Source: Sporisorium sorghi
Lineage: Eukaryota; Basidiomycota; Ustilaginomycetes; Ustilaginales; Ustilaginaceae
Length of the DNA: 64,000 nt
Direction of reading: 5' to 3'
Assembly: GCA_023212695.1 (NCBI GenBank)
Contig: JALCCG010000004.1
Coordinates: forward strand, 124,001-188,000
Shown: one piece after another, positions 35,401 through 43,380 of the stretch
Numbering within the stretch: the first letter of the stretch is position 1
Layout of the letters: each line of letters begins with the position of its first letter
Made by a program: the position numbers and the translations under genes
The notes under the pieces: generated by a model
The model's database searches: none
Seen by the model: only the letters and a program-made list of their open reading frames with translations
Told to the model about the DNA's origin: nothing

Positions 35401-36631
35401 GGGACTCTAACTCCTCTTCGCTGTAAATGGACGGATTGGCATCCATATCCATCCTCAGCCCGTTCCCATCCATGCTACCATACACGTTCAATGACAGATC
35501 ATCCACGGGACCGGAGCCAAGATTGCGGACGCTGCCGCCGTATCCTCCAAAATTTAATTCCTCTACAAAGGGCATCACATTCACCATCGGCCCGAACAGC
35601 CTGCGGTTATCCGCCAGCAGCTTAAGATCACGTCGAATGTCCTGATGCCTGTAGCGTTGATGACGCTTGATGTCGCGAATCTCTGCTGCGACCTGCTGCA
35701 GCAGCTCCATCAGACTCATATCGGGCCGTACAAACACGCGAAGCGGCAGCAAATTCATCATCATGCCTGGAACACGGATCGAGGCTGAGCCTAGTCGACA
35801 CATGACCGGCAAGCCAAGCACAACCTCATTTGCCCCTGTTATACGATGTACGTACAGAGCCGCTGCAGCTGCAACGACGTCCGGCCAGCTTGTCCCTGTT
35901 GCTTGGGCGGTTGACTGCCAGCGATGCAGCGCAGATTCGGGAAGCTGCGCAGATCGGCGCAGGAAGCTCCGTGCAGACCGCTGGGCGTGGCCGCCTAAAC
36001 TGACAACCTCCGGTTCATCAGCAAAGCGCTTCAGCCAGAACTGACGATCCGCCTCGACCTGTTGGGACATGCGATAAGCCGTATCTTCTTCCAGGATCGT
36101 ACGAAATGGGCCAAAAGCAGCTGGTTCAGAATAACCACCGCCTGCTAATGCCGTATAAACCTGGGCAACTTTTTTTAACAGCAGCGATACGCCGAAACCG
36201 TCGATCACGATATGATGAATGCGCTGATACCAATAGTAGCGATCGGATGCCAGCTTGAGCAGTGCCTCCGTGAACAACGGCCCTCGGCTCAGATCTACAA
36301 CCTGGGCAAGATCGTGCTCCATCCAACATTGGGCAGCATGAACCGGGTCATCCTGCCCGCTGACATCGATAACCTGAAGCTGCCACTCCGGGGAAGGAAC
36401 GATATACTGCCAAGGACCGTCCGCATCTTCACCGAAGCGAACGTGTAAGGCTTCCGCCTCCCCCACCGCTTGTCGTACAGCCGTTTCGAATAGAGTCTGA
36501 TCTACAGGTCCGCGTATCTCAATGCATTCCGCTGTGTTGAATATCGGGTTGTCTGGATCAAGCTGCTGCGCAAACCAAATACCCAGCTGAGCTCCGGACA
36601 GAGAACAGCGCCCCCTCTTCTCCTCAAGCAT
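29399..36631 (-). CDS. dhbF: Bacillibactin-type nonribosomal peptide synthetase DhbF
   Basis: 2410 residues, order C-A-PCP-C-A-PCP-TE. C1 (~10-430) has HHIVIDG near 140; A1 (~460-965) has YTSGSTGRPKG near 620 and YGPTETT; PCP1 has LGGHSLLA near Ser 1003; C2 (~1060-1495) has HHIAGDG near 1190; A2 (~1515-2035) has YTSGSTGKPKG near 1685 and YGITETT; PCP2 Ser near 2080; TE (~2145-2385) has GWSLGG near 2213. Aligned by hand to GrsA, A2 reads D-F-W-N-V-G-M-V-H-K, a threonine code; A1 reads D-I-M-Q-I-G-Q-I-Y-K, related to the glycine code of DhbF but changed. C1 should accept 2,3-dihydroxybenzoyl from DhbB and the TE should trimerise and cyclise. GGGAGGGG precedes the ATG; dhbB lies 15 bases upstream. 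Confidence 0.95.
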   Translation of the reverse strand: MLEEKRGRCSLSGAQLGIWFAQQLDPDNPIFNTAECIEIRGPVDQTLFETAVRQAVGEAEALHVRFGEDADGPWQYIVPSPEWQLQVIDVSGQDDPVHAAQCWMEHDLAQVVDLSRGPLFTEALLKLASDRYYWYQRIHHIVIDGFGVSLLLKKVAQVYTALAGGGYSEPAAFGPFRTILEEDTAYRMSQQVEADRQFWLKRFADEPEVVSLGGHAQRSARSFLRRSAQLPESALHRWQSTAQATGTSWPDVVAAAAALYVHRITGANEVVLGLPVMCRLGSASIRVPGMMMNLLPLRVFVRPDMSLMELLQQVAAEIRDIKRHQRYRHQDIRRDLKLLADNRRLFGPMVNVMPFVEELNFGGYGGSVRNLGSGPVDDLSLNVYGSMDGNGLRMDMDANPSIYSEEELESHLHRYLYLLDSLADAEPADPVGGLSIILPEERDRVLLEWNDTARPLPRLSVPKLFEMQAARTPKAEAVVCEALTLRYEELNRDANRLAHMLIARGVGPDRIVALSLPRSLDMVVAILAVHKAGAAYLPIDPDYPSERIAYMLEDAKPMCLITAQELAEDFGKMIRTEAIVALDAPATLHDLERQAVHNPGDDDRISSLLPLHPSYVIYTSGSTGRPKGVMLTFEGLANLLLDMQERIEIGEQDRLLSVTTISFDISVMEVLLPLTCGSTLDIVMRDTILDAPALIRRIHETGATIMQATPTLWQSIVACRPGKFKGLKVITGGEALPVGLKLALQELNCEVNNQYGPTETTIYSTAAKLDHEREKPSIGGAIWNTRLYVLDTSLSPAPPGVAGELYIAGSGLGRGYLGRPDLTAERFVADPFGPPGSRMYRTGDLARWLPNGWIDYLGRADHQIKLRGFRIETGEIESVLVTHPDVEQAAVIVREDRAGDRRLVAYIVPALSASSGLIDTAELRRYASLKLAEYMVPSVIVRLETMPLTPNKKVDRKALPVPDHHAAIGRMPRTPQEEMLCRIFAEVLGLPRVTIDDDFFALGGHSLLAGRVMVRVREAFGVELSIGSLFEASTAASLVKRLDHAQEARHAVRPAERSERLPLSFAQQRLWFLYRLEGPSPTYNIPLVARLSGTLDLDALKSALGDVAARHESLRTIYPDDLGASYQFILAFEEARPELIVSEISEADLPERLAEAVRYRFELASEISLRVELFKLGDDEYVLLLLLHHIAGDGWSLTPLTRDLSHAYAARCQRSTPGLPPLPVQYADYAIWQEELLGSSGDESSLINRQLDYWRGALRGLPEQLDLPTDYPRPAVASYQGGSVSFPITRELHQQLNALGQNNRATLFMIFQSAMAALFTNLGAGTDIPIGSPVSGRNDDNLDNLIGFFINTLVFRVDTSDDPSFTELLQRVREMSLAAFEHQDVPFERLVEALNPPRSRARHPLFQVMLVLQNTPEASLDLPGITSSLQLQSVGTAKFDLTFELTERRDANGEPDGLDGWIEFSTDLFKHSSVEAMAERFVRVLESAVIEPSKSISKLDILTGQEREEMRQQWSTPLPVSKQATIPQQFEAQVGRSPLSTAIVCDGESLSYEELNERANQLAHMLIASGVGTEQIVALALPRSIEMVIGILAALKAGAAYLPLDPEYPADRLAYMMEHASPVCLLASVQVMDQLPNSASVQRIVIDEPEQALRLQRYSKQNPSDLERHRPLMPQSAAYIIYTSGSTGKPKGVLVPHQNVIRLFTSTEHWFHFDETDVWTLFHSYAFDFSVWEIWGPLLYGGRLVVVPHTISRSPDEMLSLLSQEGVTVLNQTPSAFYQLIQADREQPEAGRNLALRYVVFGGEALELGRLDDWYQLHADDAPRLVNMYGITETTVHVSYLELNRYSAMPGASSLIGESIPDLRVYVLDSKLQPVPYGVTGEMYVAGAGLARGYWGRPDLTADRFVADPYGPPGTRMYRTGDLAKRFADGTLDYLGRSDHQVKIRGFRIELGEIESVLIRHADVAQVAVIVREDQPGDKRLVAYVVSHSNETSSGAELRRYAASLLPDYMVPWAILFMDKLPLTPNGKLDRKGLPAPDITPDADGRNPRTPQEEVLCELFAEVLGAKRVSIDDSFFELGGHSLLAVRLISRVREALGKELSIAALFEAPTVAGLVDKLEMGGGNSALQVVLPLRTHGNQIPLFCVHPAGGLSWCYAGLMKHLGMNYPIYGLQARGIAQAEELPQSLEEMTADYIRHIRSIQPTGPYRLLGWSLGGNVAQSIAVQLQEAGEDIELLAILDAYPSHYLPIKDDPDEDEALTALLALGGFDRESIEEGLGDTPLTIATALELLRNESSALASLEEETMMNLKTTYENSVQLLKANVPKRFEGDMLFFHSTIIPDWFDPIDPEMWNPYVGGVIERHDIECRHKDLCQLGPLDYIGKCILGKLEAVAHQKQTTDDGRELIYDKSF

Positions 36632-36646
36632 ATAAATCCCCTCCCT

Positions 36647-37624
36647 CTATACCGTATAGTAATCATAATTAGGCGGCGACACACTCATCTTGATTGAGAG
36701 CAGCTTCCGCCAATCGGCCAGTGTGGGATGTTCAGCTAATTCCACAAAGCTGATATCGATGCCGTCGCGACGCAAACGCTCGGTCAAACTCATAATTCGA
36801 ATGGAATCCAGTCCCCAGTATTCGATCAGATTGTCGGTTTCGCCCAGATTAGCCGACTGCTCCTGTAATAGGGCTGCTACTTCATCTCGAAGTCTTTGCA
36901 GTGTCAGCGGGGGTTGTTCTTCCACAGCAGCCCTTTCATCCATTCCTCCGCCGAACGATCCAACCCCCTCAGGCTCGGGCCTGTATGCTTGGGTCAGCGA
37001 GGTGACAAGGTGTTCCGTCGTCAGTGTTACAGCGCATCGTTCTGCAGCGTAGGTAAGCGCCAGATGATGCTTCTCTTCCGAGAAATCCGCAAGCGCATCC
37101 GCAATGAAGAAGGGCTGAATATCCTTCATGAAGGCCTCGCTGGCAGTCAACAAGCAGCCAATATGCGCATAGATGCCGCATATCATCAACTGGTCTCTCC
37201 CTTGCTCGCGCAAAATCTCCAGCAAATTCGTTTTTTGGAATGCGCTGTATCTCCATTTGGTTAGGAGCATATCTTGTTCAGCAGGCGCAACCGCATCAAC
37301 GAACTTTTTCTGATAGGGTCCGTCATCGATGCCGGACCCCCAGAAATCCTGCAGCAGGCCGCGCTGATCGGGTGCCTGGCCGCCAGGCTGTGCGGAATAG
37401 ATAACCGGAATCTCCAGCTCTGTACAGTAAAGACGCAGCTTCTGAATATTGGCGATCAACTCCACAACAGGAGATTGATCAGGTGTAAATGCATCAACGA
37501 AATATTGCTGCATATCGTGGATGAGCAGCACGGCACGACTCGGGTCCGCCGTCCACGTCACCTTGTTCTTCGGCAAATCTGTCTCCACAGGCATTGGATA
37601 AGGTAATATCTTAGGAAGTGCCAT
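36647..37624 (-). CDS. dhbB: Isochorismatase with C-terminal aryl carrier domain
   Basis: 325 residues. Hydrolyses isochorismate to 2,3-dihydro-2,3-dihydroxybenzoate and carries the activated aryl acid. Isochorismatase domain at ~15-205: VLLIHDMQQYFVDAF with catalytic Asp, LTKWRYSAF with catalytic Lys, and ICGIYAHIGC. The aryl carrier domain is at ~240-310, with the phosphopantetheine serine in YWGLDSIRIMSL. A proline/glutamate-rich linker joins the two. Same domain arrangement as EntB and DhbB. Lies between dhbE and dhbF with gaps of 20 and 15 bases. Confidence 0.96.
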   Translation of the reverse strand: MALPKILPYPMPVETDLPKNKVTWTADPSRAVLLIHDMQQYFVDAFTPDQSPVVELIANIQKLRLYCTELEIPVIYSAQPGGQAPDQRGLLQDFWGSGIDDGPYQKKFVDAVAPAEQDMLLTKWRYSAFQKTNLLEILREQGRDQLMICGIYAHIGCLLTASEAFMKDIQPFFIADALADFSEEKHHLALTYAAERCAVTLTTEHLVTSLTQAYRPEPEGVGSFGGGMDERAAVEEQPPLTLQRLRDEVAALLQEQSANLGETDNLIEYWGLDSIRIMSLTERLRRDGIDISFVELAEHPTLADWRKLLSIKMSVSPPNYDYYTV

Positions 37625-37644
37625 CCTATCTCCTCTATTCTCGT

Positions 37645-39297
37645 TTATTTTGAAACGTTCACCCGTTCATCCTGCTGTTGTGCCGCAAGTTCACGCAGAC
37701 TCTTTTTGCTCACTTTGCCTACCCCGGTGTGGGGGAAGGATTCCATAAACTCCACCCGATCGGGGATTTTATATGCGGCCAGCCCTCTTTTTCTAAGAAA
37801 AGCCTTCAGCTCATTACCGCTGATGGCAGGATCATGCACGATCACAAAAGCACAGGTCCGCTCGCCAAGAAACTCGTCCGGCATGGCTACCACAGCTGCG
37901 TCGTGCACGTTCGGATGGGCAAGCAGATGATTCTCAACCTCCTCTGCCGCTACTTTATCGCCTCCGCGGTTAATCTGATCCTTCGAACGGCCTTCAATTA
38001 CCAAGTAACCGGAAGGCGTCATGCTTGCAAGATCGCCCGTACGATAAAAGCCGTCTGACGTAAATGCCCTCTCATTATGTTTATCCGCTTTATAATAACC
38101 GCGAATGGTATAGGGTCCTCGTGTCAGCAGCTCCCCTACCTCACCGGGAGGTACCTCAACATCATCCTCATCGACCAACCGCACTTCATCGAACGGCGAC
38201 ATCGGTCGCCCCTGTGTATTCACCGTGATTTCTTCAGGATCATCCAGCCTGGTATAATTCACCAAGCCTTCCGCCATTCCGTATACTTGCTGTAACGTGC
38301 AGCCCAGGACCCTTTTCACCCGCTTGGCTGCCTCGGCACTGAATTTGGCCCCGCCAACCTGCAGCACCTGCAGATGAGACAGATCATAATGACGGGATTG
38401 AGCCGCCTCAAGCCAGATCAAGGCCAGTGGCGGAACGACAGCCGTAATCGTCACTGCCTCTGATCTTATTAGAGGAAATGCGACATCGGGACTGGCTGAA
38501 CGGGCAAGCACCACGCAACCTCCCGCATACAATGTCCCCAGCACGCCCGGCGAGCTGAGCGGAAAATTATGGGCGGCCGGAAGTACGGCCAAGTAGACGC
38601 TCTCCTTATGGAGAGCACATACTTCCGCACTAACACGCAGGCTGTATATATAATCGTCATGCGTGCGCGGAATGAGCTTTGGAAGCCCGGTCGTTCCTCC
38701 CGACAGCTGCAAGAATGCAACGTCGCCAGAATCAGGACCCTGCGCGTCTAACCGGTCGTACACTTCGTTCACGGCATCTATATACAAATCGTCCAGGGAG
38801 GTAAATGCCCCCGAACCCGGGTCGCCTGCCACGATGACATGACGAAGCGATGGGACCGATGCTTGGACTTGAGACGCTAATTCCCGGTAATCAAATCCCG
38901 AGTCCTTGTCTGTAATGATATAGGCAGCCGCCTCGCTGAACCCGCATAAATAGACGATTTCGCTCCTGCGATGAACAGGCAAAGCAAAGACGGGCAGCGC
39001 CCCGATCCGGAACAGCGCGAATATCGTATCGAAAAATTGCGCTATATTCGGGAGCTGAACGATAATTCGATCCTCGGCCTTAATTCCGAGTTTAAGAAAA
39101 CCGGCAGCCAAACGGTCCACTCGATGGTCCAGCTCCGCATAACTGATCCGCTGATCACCGCTCACGACTGCGATCCGTTCCCCGTCTGCTGCGGCCCGCT
39201 TCCGCAGCAGCTGTCCGAAGGTTTCTCCCTGCCAGCATCCTTCCGCGCGATAACGGTTCGCAAATTCCTCAGGCCAAGCCCTCCATCCTGCCAACAT
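37645..39297 (-). CDS. dhbE: 2,3-dihydroxybenzoate-AMP ligase
   Basis: 550 residues, standalone adenylating enzyme. Activates 2,3-dihydroxybenzoate as the adenylate and loads the carrier domain of DhbB. Motifs: [18 protein letters not shown] (phosphate loop), [14 protein letters not shown] with the Asn typical of aryl-acid codes, [42 protein letters not shown] and the catalytic Lys in [21 protein letters not shown] lies seven bases before the ATG and overlaps the 3' end of dhbC, whose stop is three bases away. Confidence 0.96.
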   Translation of the reverse strand: MLAGWRAWPEEFANRYRAEGCWQGETFGQLLRKRAAADGERIAVVSGDQRISYAELDHRVDRLAAGFLKLGIKAEDRIIVQLPNIAQFFDTIFALFRIGALPVFALPVHRRSEIVYLCGFSEAAAYIITDKDSGFDYRELASQVQASVPSLRHVIVAGDPGSGAFTSLDDLYIDAVNEVYDRLDAQGPDSGDVAFLQLSGGTTGLPKLIPRTHDDYIYSLRVSAEVCALHKESVYLAVLPAAHNFPLSSPGVLGTLYAGGCVVLARSASPDVAFPLIRSEAVTITAVVPPLALIWLEAAQSRHYDLSHLQVLQVGGAKFSAEAAKRVKRVLGCTLQQVYGMAEGLVNYTRLDDPEEITVNTQGRPMSPFDEVRLVDEDDVEVPPGEVGELLTRGPYTIRGYYKADKHNERAFTSDGFYRTGDLASMTPSGYLVIEGRSKDQINRGGDKVAAEEVENHLLAHPNVHDAAVVAMPDEFLGERTCAFVIVHDPAISGNELKAFLRKRGLAAYKIPDRVEFMESFPHTGVGKVSKKSLRELAAQQQDERVNVSK

Positions 39298-39300
39298 GGC

Positions 39301-40545
39301 TTATTCCTCCTTCAGAGTCATCGGTTGTTGTTCGTTCAAGCCCATAGCAGCCAGGATCGTGCGGAATTTAGCTGACGTCTCGGCCAGCTCTGCATCTGCA
39401 TCTGAGCCTGTCACAATGCCGGCCCCCGCAAATACCCGCATGAATTGCCCTTCCGTTTCCGCACAGCGAATCGTGACAGCCCACTCTCCGTCCCCGTTTG
39501 CATCCAACCAGCCCACGGCTCCCGAATAGAAGCCGCGATCAAACGGCTCGATCTCTTGAATGACATTCCGGGCCGCATCGCTGGGCGTACCGCATATCGC
39601 TGGTGTCGGATGCATTGCCAGGGCAAGATCCAGTGACGTCACCGCATCATCCTTCAGCACGCCGTTGATTTCAGTAGACAGATGCCACATGGCCTTCGTC
39701 TGTATAAGCGAAGGGCCTGGGGGAACGTCCAGCTTGCTGCAATAAGGCTGTAAAGCAGCTGCCACCGCATCAATGACAACCGCATGCTCGTATCTGTCCT
39801 TCACGGAGGACAGCAGCGCCGCCGCCCGCCGCTCATCTTCAAGCGGATCCTCACTGCGCGCTGCAGAGCCGGCCAATGGATTAGCTTGAATCCGGAGCCC
39901 CTTCTTCGTAACGAGCAGCTCGGGACTTGCACCGAATAGCGTTCGTGTCGATGCAATGGCATCAGGACTGGTGGAGAGCGATAATTCCGGCAGCAATGGA
40001 ACCGCAAAGGTATAACCATGAGCGTGATAATATGCTAAGTGATACAAGATTTGAGGAATTTGCAAGGCCTGGGGAAGATGGATGTATAATGTTCGGGAAA
40101 GCACGGCTTTCTGGAGTACATCTTGCCGGATCAGCTCCAGCACACGGTCCACGCCTTGCTTGAATTGCGTGGGTCCCGGAACAGGCTGTACTTCATAACC
40201 GGAAATTTGCGGTCTTTCGGGCGCTTCTCCCGTTGTGAATTGAAGTGAGTCATACCACTGTGCTGTAAGGGGGATAAACAGGTTTGCCGGTTGCAATGTG
40301 TTAAAAGGGATGGCACCTACAACCACGGCTTCCGTTCGTCCCGCTTGCTTCGCTGCTCCCAGCAGCTCCGCTACACGTTCCGGCAGCGACCTGTTGTCGT
40401 TTCCCGAGGGGATCGACAGCCTCGAATACTCTCCATGCGTTAATAACGTCTTGCGCGGCGATGAGAAGAAGAAAGACGAACCCGACCGATATAGTTCCAT
40501 AAGTTTCGCAGCCTCGGCTGCTGTTGGAGCATCATAGCGTAACAT
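39301..40545 (-). CDS. dhbC: Isochorismate synthase
   Basis: 414 residues from ATG at 40545, with AGAGGAGA upstream; the frame is open to 40578. Converts chorismate to isochorismate. Chorismate-utilising enzyme blocks: [10 protein letters not shown] with the active-site basic residue region, [81 protein letters not shown] and [23 protein letters not shown]. Second biosynthetic gene, after dhbA; about 70 bases of non-coding sequence separate them. Confidence 0.95.
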   Translation of the reverse strand: MLRYDAPTAAEAAKLMELYRSGSSFFFSSPRKTLLTHGEYSRLSIPSGNDNRSLPERVAELLGAAKQAGRTEAVVVGAIPFNTLQPANLFIPLTAQWYDSLQFTTGEAPERPQISGYEVQPVPGPTQFKQGVDRVLELIRQDVLQKAVLSRTLYIHLPQALQIPQILYHLAYYHAHGYTFAVPLLPELSLSTSPDAIASTRTLFGASPELLVTKKGLRIQANPLAGSAARSEDPLEDERRAAALLSSVKDRYEHAVVIDAVAAALQPYCSKLDVPPGPSLIQTKAMWHLSTEINGVLKDDAVTSLDLALAMHPTPAICGTPSDAARNVIQEIEPFDRGFYSGAVGWLDANGDGEWAVTIRCAETEGQFMRVFAGAGIVTGSDADAELAETSAKFRTILAAMGLNEQQPMTLKEE

Positions 40546-40615
40546 TACAGTCTCCTCTCTGCTTATGAGCCTACCCATATTTTTTTATTTGGAATCTCGT
40601 ACATTCCGAGAATCC

Positions 40616-41401
40616 TCAGCAGCCCAAAATCGCACCGCCATCTACGCACAAATCCTGCATCGTAATATGTCCTGCCTGATCGGATACCAGAAACAGAACA
40701 GCATCCGCAATATCGGAAGGAAGTGCGATTTTGCCCAGCGGTATGCCGACACGAAAGGATTCAAGCGAACCCTCAATGACAGACTCTGCCCCTTGACCGC
40801 CCCTCCATAACAAACGCTGCATCTCTGTATCGGTAGAGCCGGGAGAAACGACATTGCATCGGATGTGATGACGGGCATATTCGAGTGCCAAACATTTCGT
40901 GAACATGGTCGATGCTGCCTTGGAGGAAGCATAGGCAGACATCTGTGCACGCGGAACTTTGGACGCATTCGATCCGACCGTTATGATAGCCCCTCTATTG
41001 CGTCTCGCCATACGCCGCACAACGGAACGCGACGTGTAGAACACGCCGTTTGTATTGACGTTAAAATGCGTCTGCCAATCCTCGTCATCCAGTGAATCAA
41101 TCCCGCCGATTCGCAGCACACCCGCGACATTAACGAGAATATCAATCGGACCAAGCTCGCTCTCGATTCGCTCAACAGCGGCTTCGACATCGGCGCTGTG
41201 ACCGACATCGACTTGATAAGCGGCTGCTAGCGCATCCGATTGGCTTAAATCAGCGGCGAGGCTGATCAGCTCAGCCTCCTTCTGATCGCAAGCCGCCACA
41301 ATGGCTCCTTGCTGAGCGAGAGCTCGTGCCACCGCCTCCCCAATACCTTGGGCAGCCCCGGTCACGAGTGCCACTTTTCCTCGGATACCTGCATACTCCA
41401 T
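40616..41401 (-). CDS. dhbA: 2,3-dihydro-2,3-dihydroxybenzoate dehydrogenase
   Basis: 261 residues, the same length as Bacillus DhbA. Short-chain dehydrogenase: NAD site VTGAAQGIGEAVARAL, NVAGVLRIG, catalytic Ser in TVGSNASKVPR, and Tyr/Lys in YASSKAA. Oxidises the dihydrodiol made by DhbB to 2,3-dihydroxybenzoate. AAGGAG lies nine bases before the ATG at 41401; 13 bases separate it from the esterase gene. Confidence 0.95.
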   Translation of the reverse strand: MEYAGIRGKVALVTGAAQGIGEAVARALAQQGAIVAACDQKEAELISLAADLSQSDALAAAYQVDVGHSADVEAAVERIESELGPIDILVNVAGVLRIGGIDSLDDEDWQTHFNVNTNGVFYTSRSVVRRMARRNRGAIITVGSNASKVPRAQMSAYASSKAASTMFTKCLALEYARHHIRCNVVSPGSTDTEMQRLLWRGGQGAESVIEGSLESFRVGIPLGKIALPSDIADAVLFLVSDQAGHITMQDLCVDGGAILGC

Positions 41402-41414
41402 ATCATTCAACTCC

Positions 41415-42257
41415 TTAGTCATCAGGATTGAGCGCAAACCTCAAGGCTTTGCTTATGAGGACGGGCAGCACAGAGAGATGCCCTTCGCTCTCAAACTCCT
41501 TAAATTCAGCATGAATGCCGTATCCCGACAGAGGAGCCAAGCGTTCAGCGAGCTGACAAGCGCTTATGCAATTGCCAGTCACATGAGACCTCTCCAGTTC
41601 CCCCGCGCCAAGCATCAGCCGCACCTGGAGCGGATCTTCCTTCACACGCTCGGTAAAGCGCTGTTCCATCTCACGCAGATACTCCTGATTCCAATGAATG
41701 GAAGGGCTCCCTGCAATGTAATATCTGAATGCCTGCGGTTTGCTGAACATGGCATACAGCGTGAACAATCCGCCAAGTGAATGGCCGAATATCGCCTGGC
41801 GATTACGGTCAATGTTAAACTCGCTTTCGATCTGCGGCTTCACGTCCTCCTCCATAAATTGCAGGAATTCAGCCGCTCCCCCCTGTTCCGGTACCGAGTT
41901 GCCATCAAACTTGTTCCTGAATTTCGTATTGGGAAAAGGCGTGTAATCATAGAACCGGTCCGGGGCGTACTGCCCCTCCGTCTCATAACCGATACCGACG
42001 ATGACAGCAGGCAGAATTCCCGTTTTATCCGGCCGATGACACTGCAGACGCAGGGTTTCGACCATCGTATGGAACACGCTGTTGCCGTCTAACAAATAAA
42101 TAACTGGATACCCTGCCGGAGGAGCCTGCCCCATCGGCTGTGCGGCCATGATCCGATAGCGGCGATGCCCTGCACTCGACTGTTTTACCCAATGCTCTGC
42201 ATTTGGCAGCTCGACACTGCGACGCATCATATCCAGATGGAGTATAGGATTGCTCAT
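41415..42257 (-). CDS. besA: Siderophore trilactone esterase, BesA-like
   Basis: 280 residues, alpha/beta hydrolase of the esterase D (PF00756-type) family. Nucleophile Ser in FGHSLGGLFTLYAMF, catalytic His in SEGHLSVLP, plus an oxyanion region YPVIYLLDGNSVFHTM. It resembles Bacillus BesA and Fes, which cleave ferric-bacillibactin or enterobactin backbones in the cytoplasm to release iron. Function is inferred from fold and from its position between the binding protein and dhbA. The ATG at 42257 follows GGGAGG by five bases. Confidence 0.88.
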   Translation of the reverse strand: MSNPILHLDMMRRSVELPNAEHWVKQSSAGHRRYRIMAAQPMGQAPPAGYPVIYLLDGNSVFHTMVETLRLQCHRPDKTGILPAVIVGIGYETEGQYAPDRFYDYTPFPNTKFRNKFDGNSVPEQGGAAEFLQFMEEDVKPQIESEFNIDRNRQAIFGHSLGGLFTLYAMFSKPQAFRYYIAGSPSIHWNQEYLREMEQRFTERVKEDPLQVRLMLGAGELERSHVTGNCISACQLAERLAPLSGYGIHAEFKEFESEGHLSVLPVLISKALRFALNPDD

Positions 42258-42267
42258 GATGCCCTCC

Positions 42268-43332
42268 CTATTGACCCGTAATGGAGCGAACGACATCGTC
42301 TACGATTTTCTCGTATGCAATGAGGCCACTTCCAAGCCAGTAAGCGTTATTTGCTTCATACACCTGCCCATTCTTGACAGCAGGCATGCTCTTCCAGATC
42401 TGGCTTTCCGTCATTTCCTTCATGCGCTCGGTTCCTTGATCATAAGCGTTAATTACAAAAACATAGTCCGCATCCAGCTGAGGAAGGATCTCTAATGAGA
42501 TGTTAGCCGCATTTTCGTTCTCGACAAGCTTGGACTTGCCAAGCCCTAGATCCTGATGAATAACGAACCCGCACAGATAATTTCCGCCCATCAGACTGAC
42601 ACCTCTAGGTGCAAAACGAATAATGGCAACCTTCTTGTCCCCAACCACCTGACTGAGCTTATCTTTCGCTTCGCTTGCTTTTTGCCTATAGTTGGCCAGG
42701 GCTTCGTCAGCCTCTGGAGCTTTCCCCAGCAGAACCCCCAGCGTTGCCAGAGACTTCTCAACATTGCCGGAGGCATTCTTAAACACATACGTCGGTGCGA
42801 TTTTGGCATATTTCTCATAAGTTCCATCCGCTGCGTAAGTTTCTGTATGCAGTACGATAAGATCCGGCTCATAGGACATTAACGCTTCCGGTGAAGGCAA
42901 GCCTCCTGAAAAATCAATCAGAGGGATGCCATTCAGCTCCTCCTGCAAATAGGCATGTCCGATCTTGCCGTTAGCCCACTGTGCAACAGGCTTCACACCC
43001 AGCTTCAACAATGAATCCTCCATATTAGGTGCGAATACTTTACTCACGTCGGCCGGAATTTTAACTTCATGCCCAAGTTCATCCGTAACCGTCCGTTCCT
43101 CCCCTGCAGCTGCCACCTCATCAGGCGTCTGCGTTTCCTCTGTCGATTTGTCGCCGCCTTCTCCTGCATTAGAGACTTCAGTCGCTGCATTCTTTGTTGC
43201 CTGCTGATCACCATCCGCTGTCCCGGAATCGCCCCCACAGCCTGACAGCAAGCCTATGACGAGTACACAGCACACAAGTGCTGATATTTTGATTCTCCAA
43301 CTACCCTCTACACGGTTCACACGTTTTGCCAC
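42268..43332 (-). CDS. Siderophore-binding lipoprotein of an ABC importer (FeuA-like)
   Basis: 354 residues. Lipoprotein signal peptide with lipobox LLSGC at ~30; an acidic, glycine/threonine-rich linker follows; the periplasmic-binding domain begins at RTVTDELGHEVKIPADVSKVF and contains YEPDLIVLHTE, the TroA-type fold. It should capture ferric siderophore outside the membrane. No permease or ATPase genes follow here, so transport must use partners elsewhere. GTG at 43332 is nine bases after AGGAGG; the upstream TTG is too close. A Fur box overlaps the upstream gap. Confidence 0.9.
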   Translation of the reverse strand: MAKRVNRVEGSWRIKISALVCCVLVIGLLSGCGGDSGTADGDQQATKNAATEVSNAGEGGDKSTEETQTPDEVAAAGEERTVTDELGHEVKIPADVSKVFAPNMEDSLLKLGVKPVAQWANGKIGHAYLQEELNGIPLIDFSGGLPSPEALMSYEPDLIVLHTETYAADGTYEKYAKIAPTYVFKNASGNVEKSLATLGVLLGKAPEADEALANYRQKASEAKDKLSQVVGDKKVAIIRFAPRGVSLMGGNYLCGFVIHQDLGLGKSKLVENENAANISLEILPQLDADYVFVINAYDQGTERMKEMTESQIWKSMPAVKNGQVYEANNAYWLGSGLIAYEKIVDDVVRSITGQ

Positions 43333-43349
43333 AATCAATCTCCTCCTGT

Positions 43350-43368
43350 GATAATGATTCTCAATTAA
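43350..43368 (-). promoter_or_regulatory. Fur box before the siderophore-binding lipoprotein gene
   Basis: GATAATGATTCTCAATTAA matches the 19-base Fur consensus at about 13 positions, strongest in the left half. It lies directly upstream of the ribosome binding site, in the 48-base gap after the regulator gene, and should give iron repression. Confidence 0.7.
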
Positions 43369-43380
43369 GTCGAGTATATA

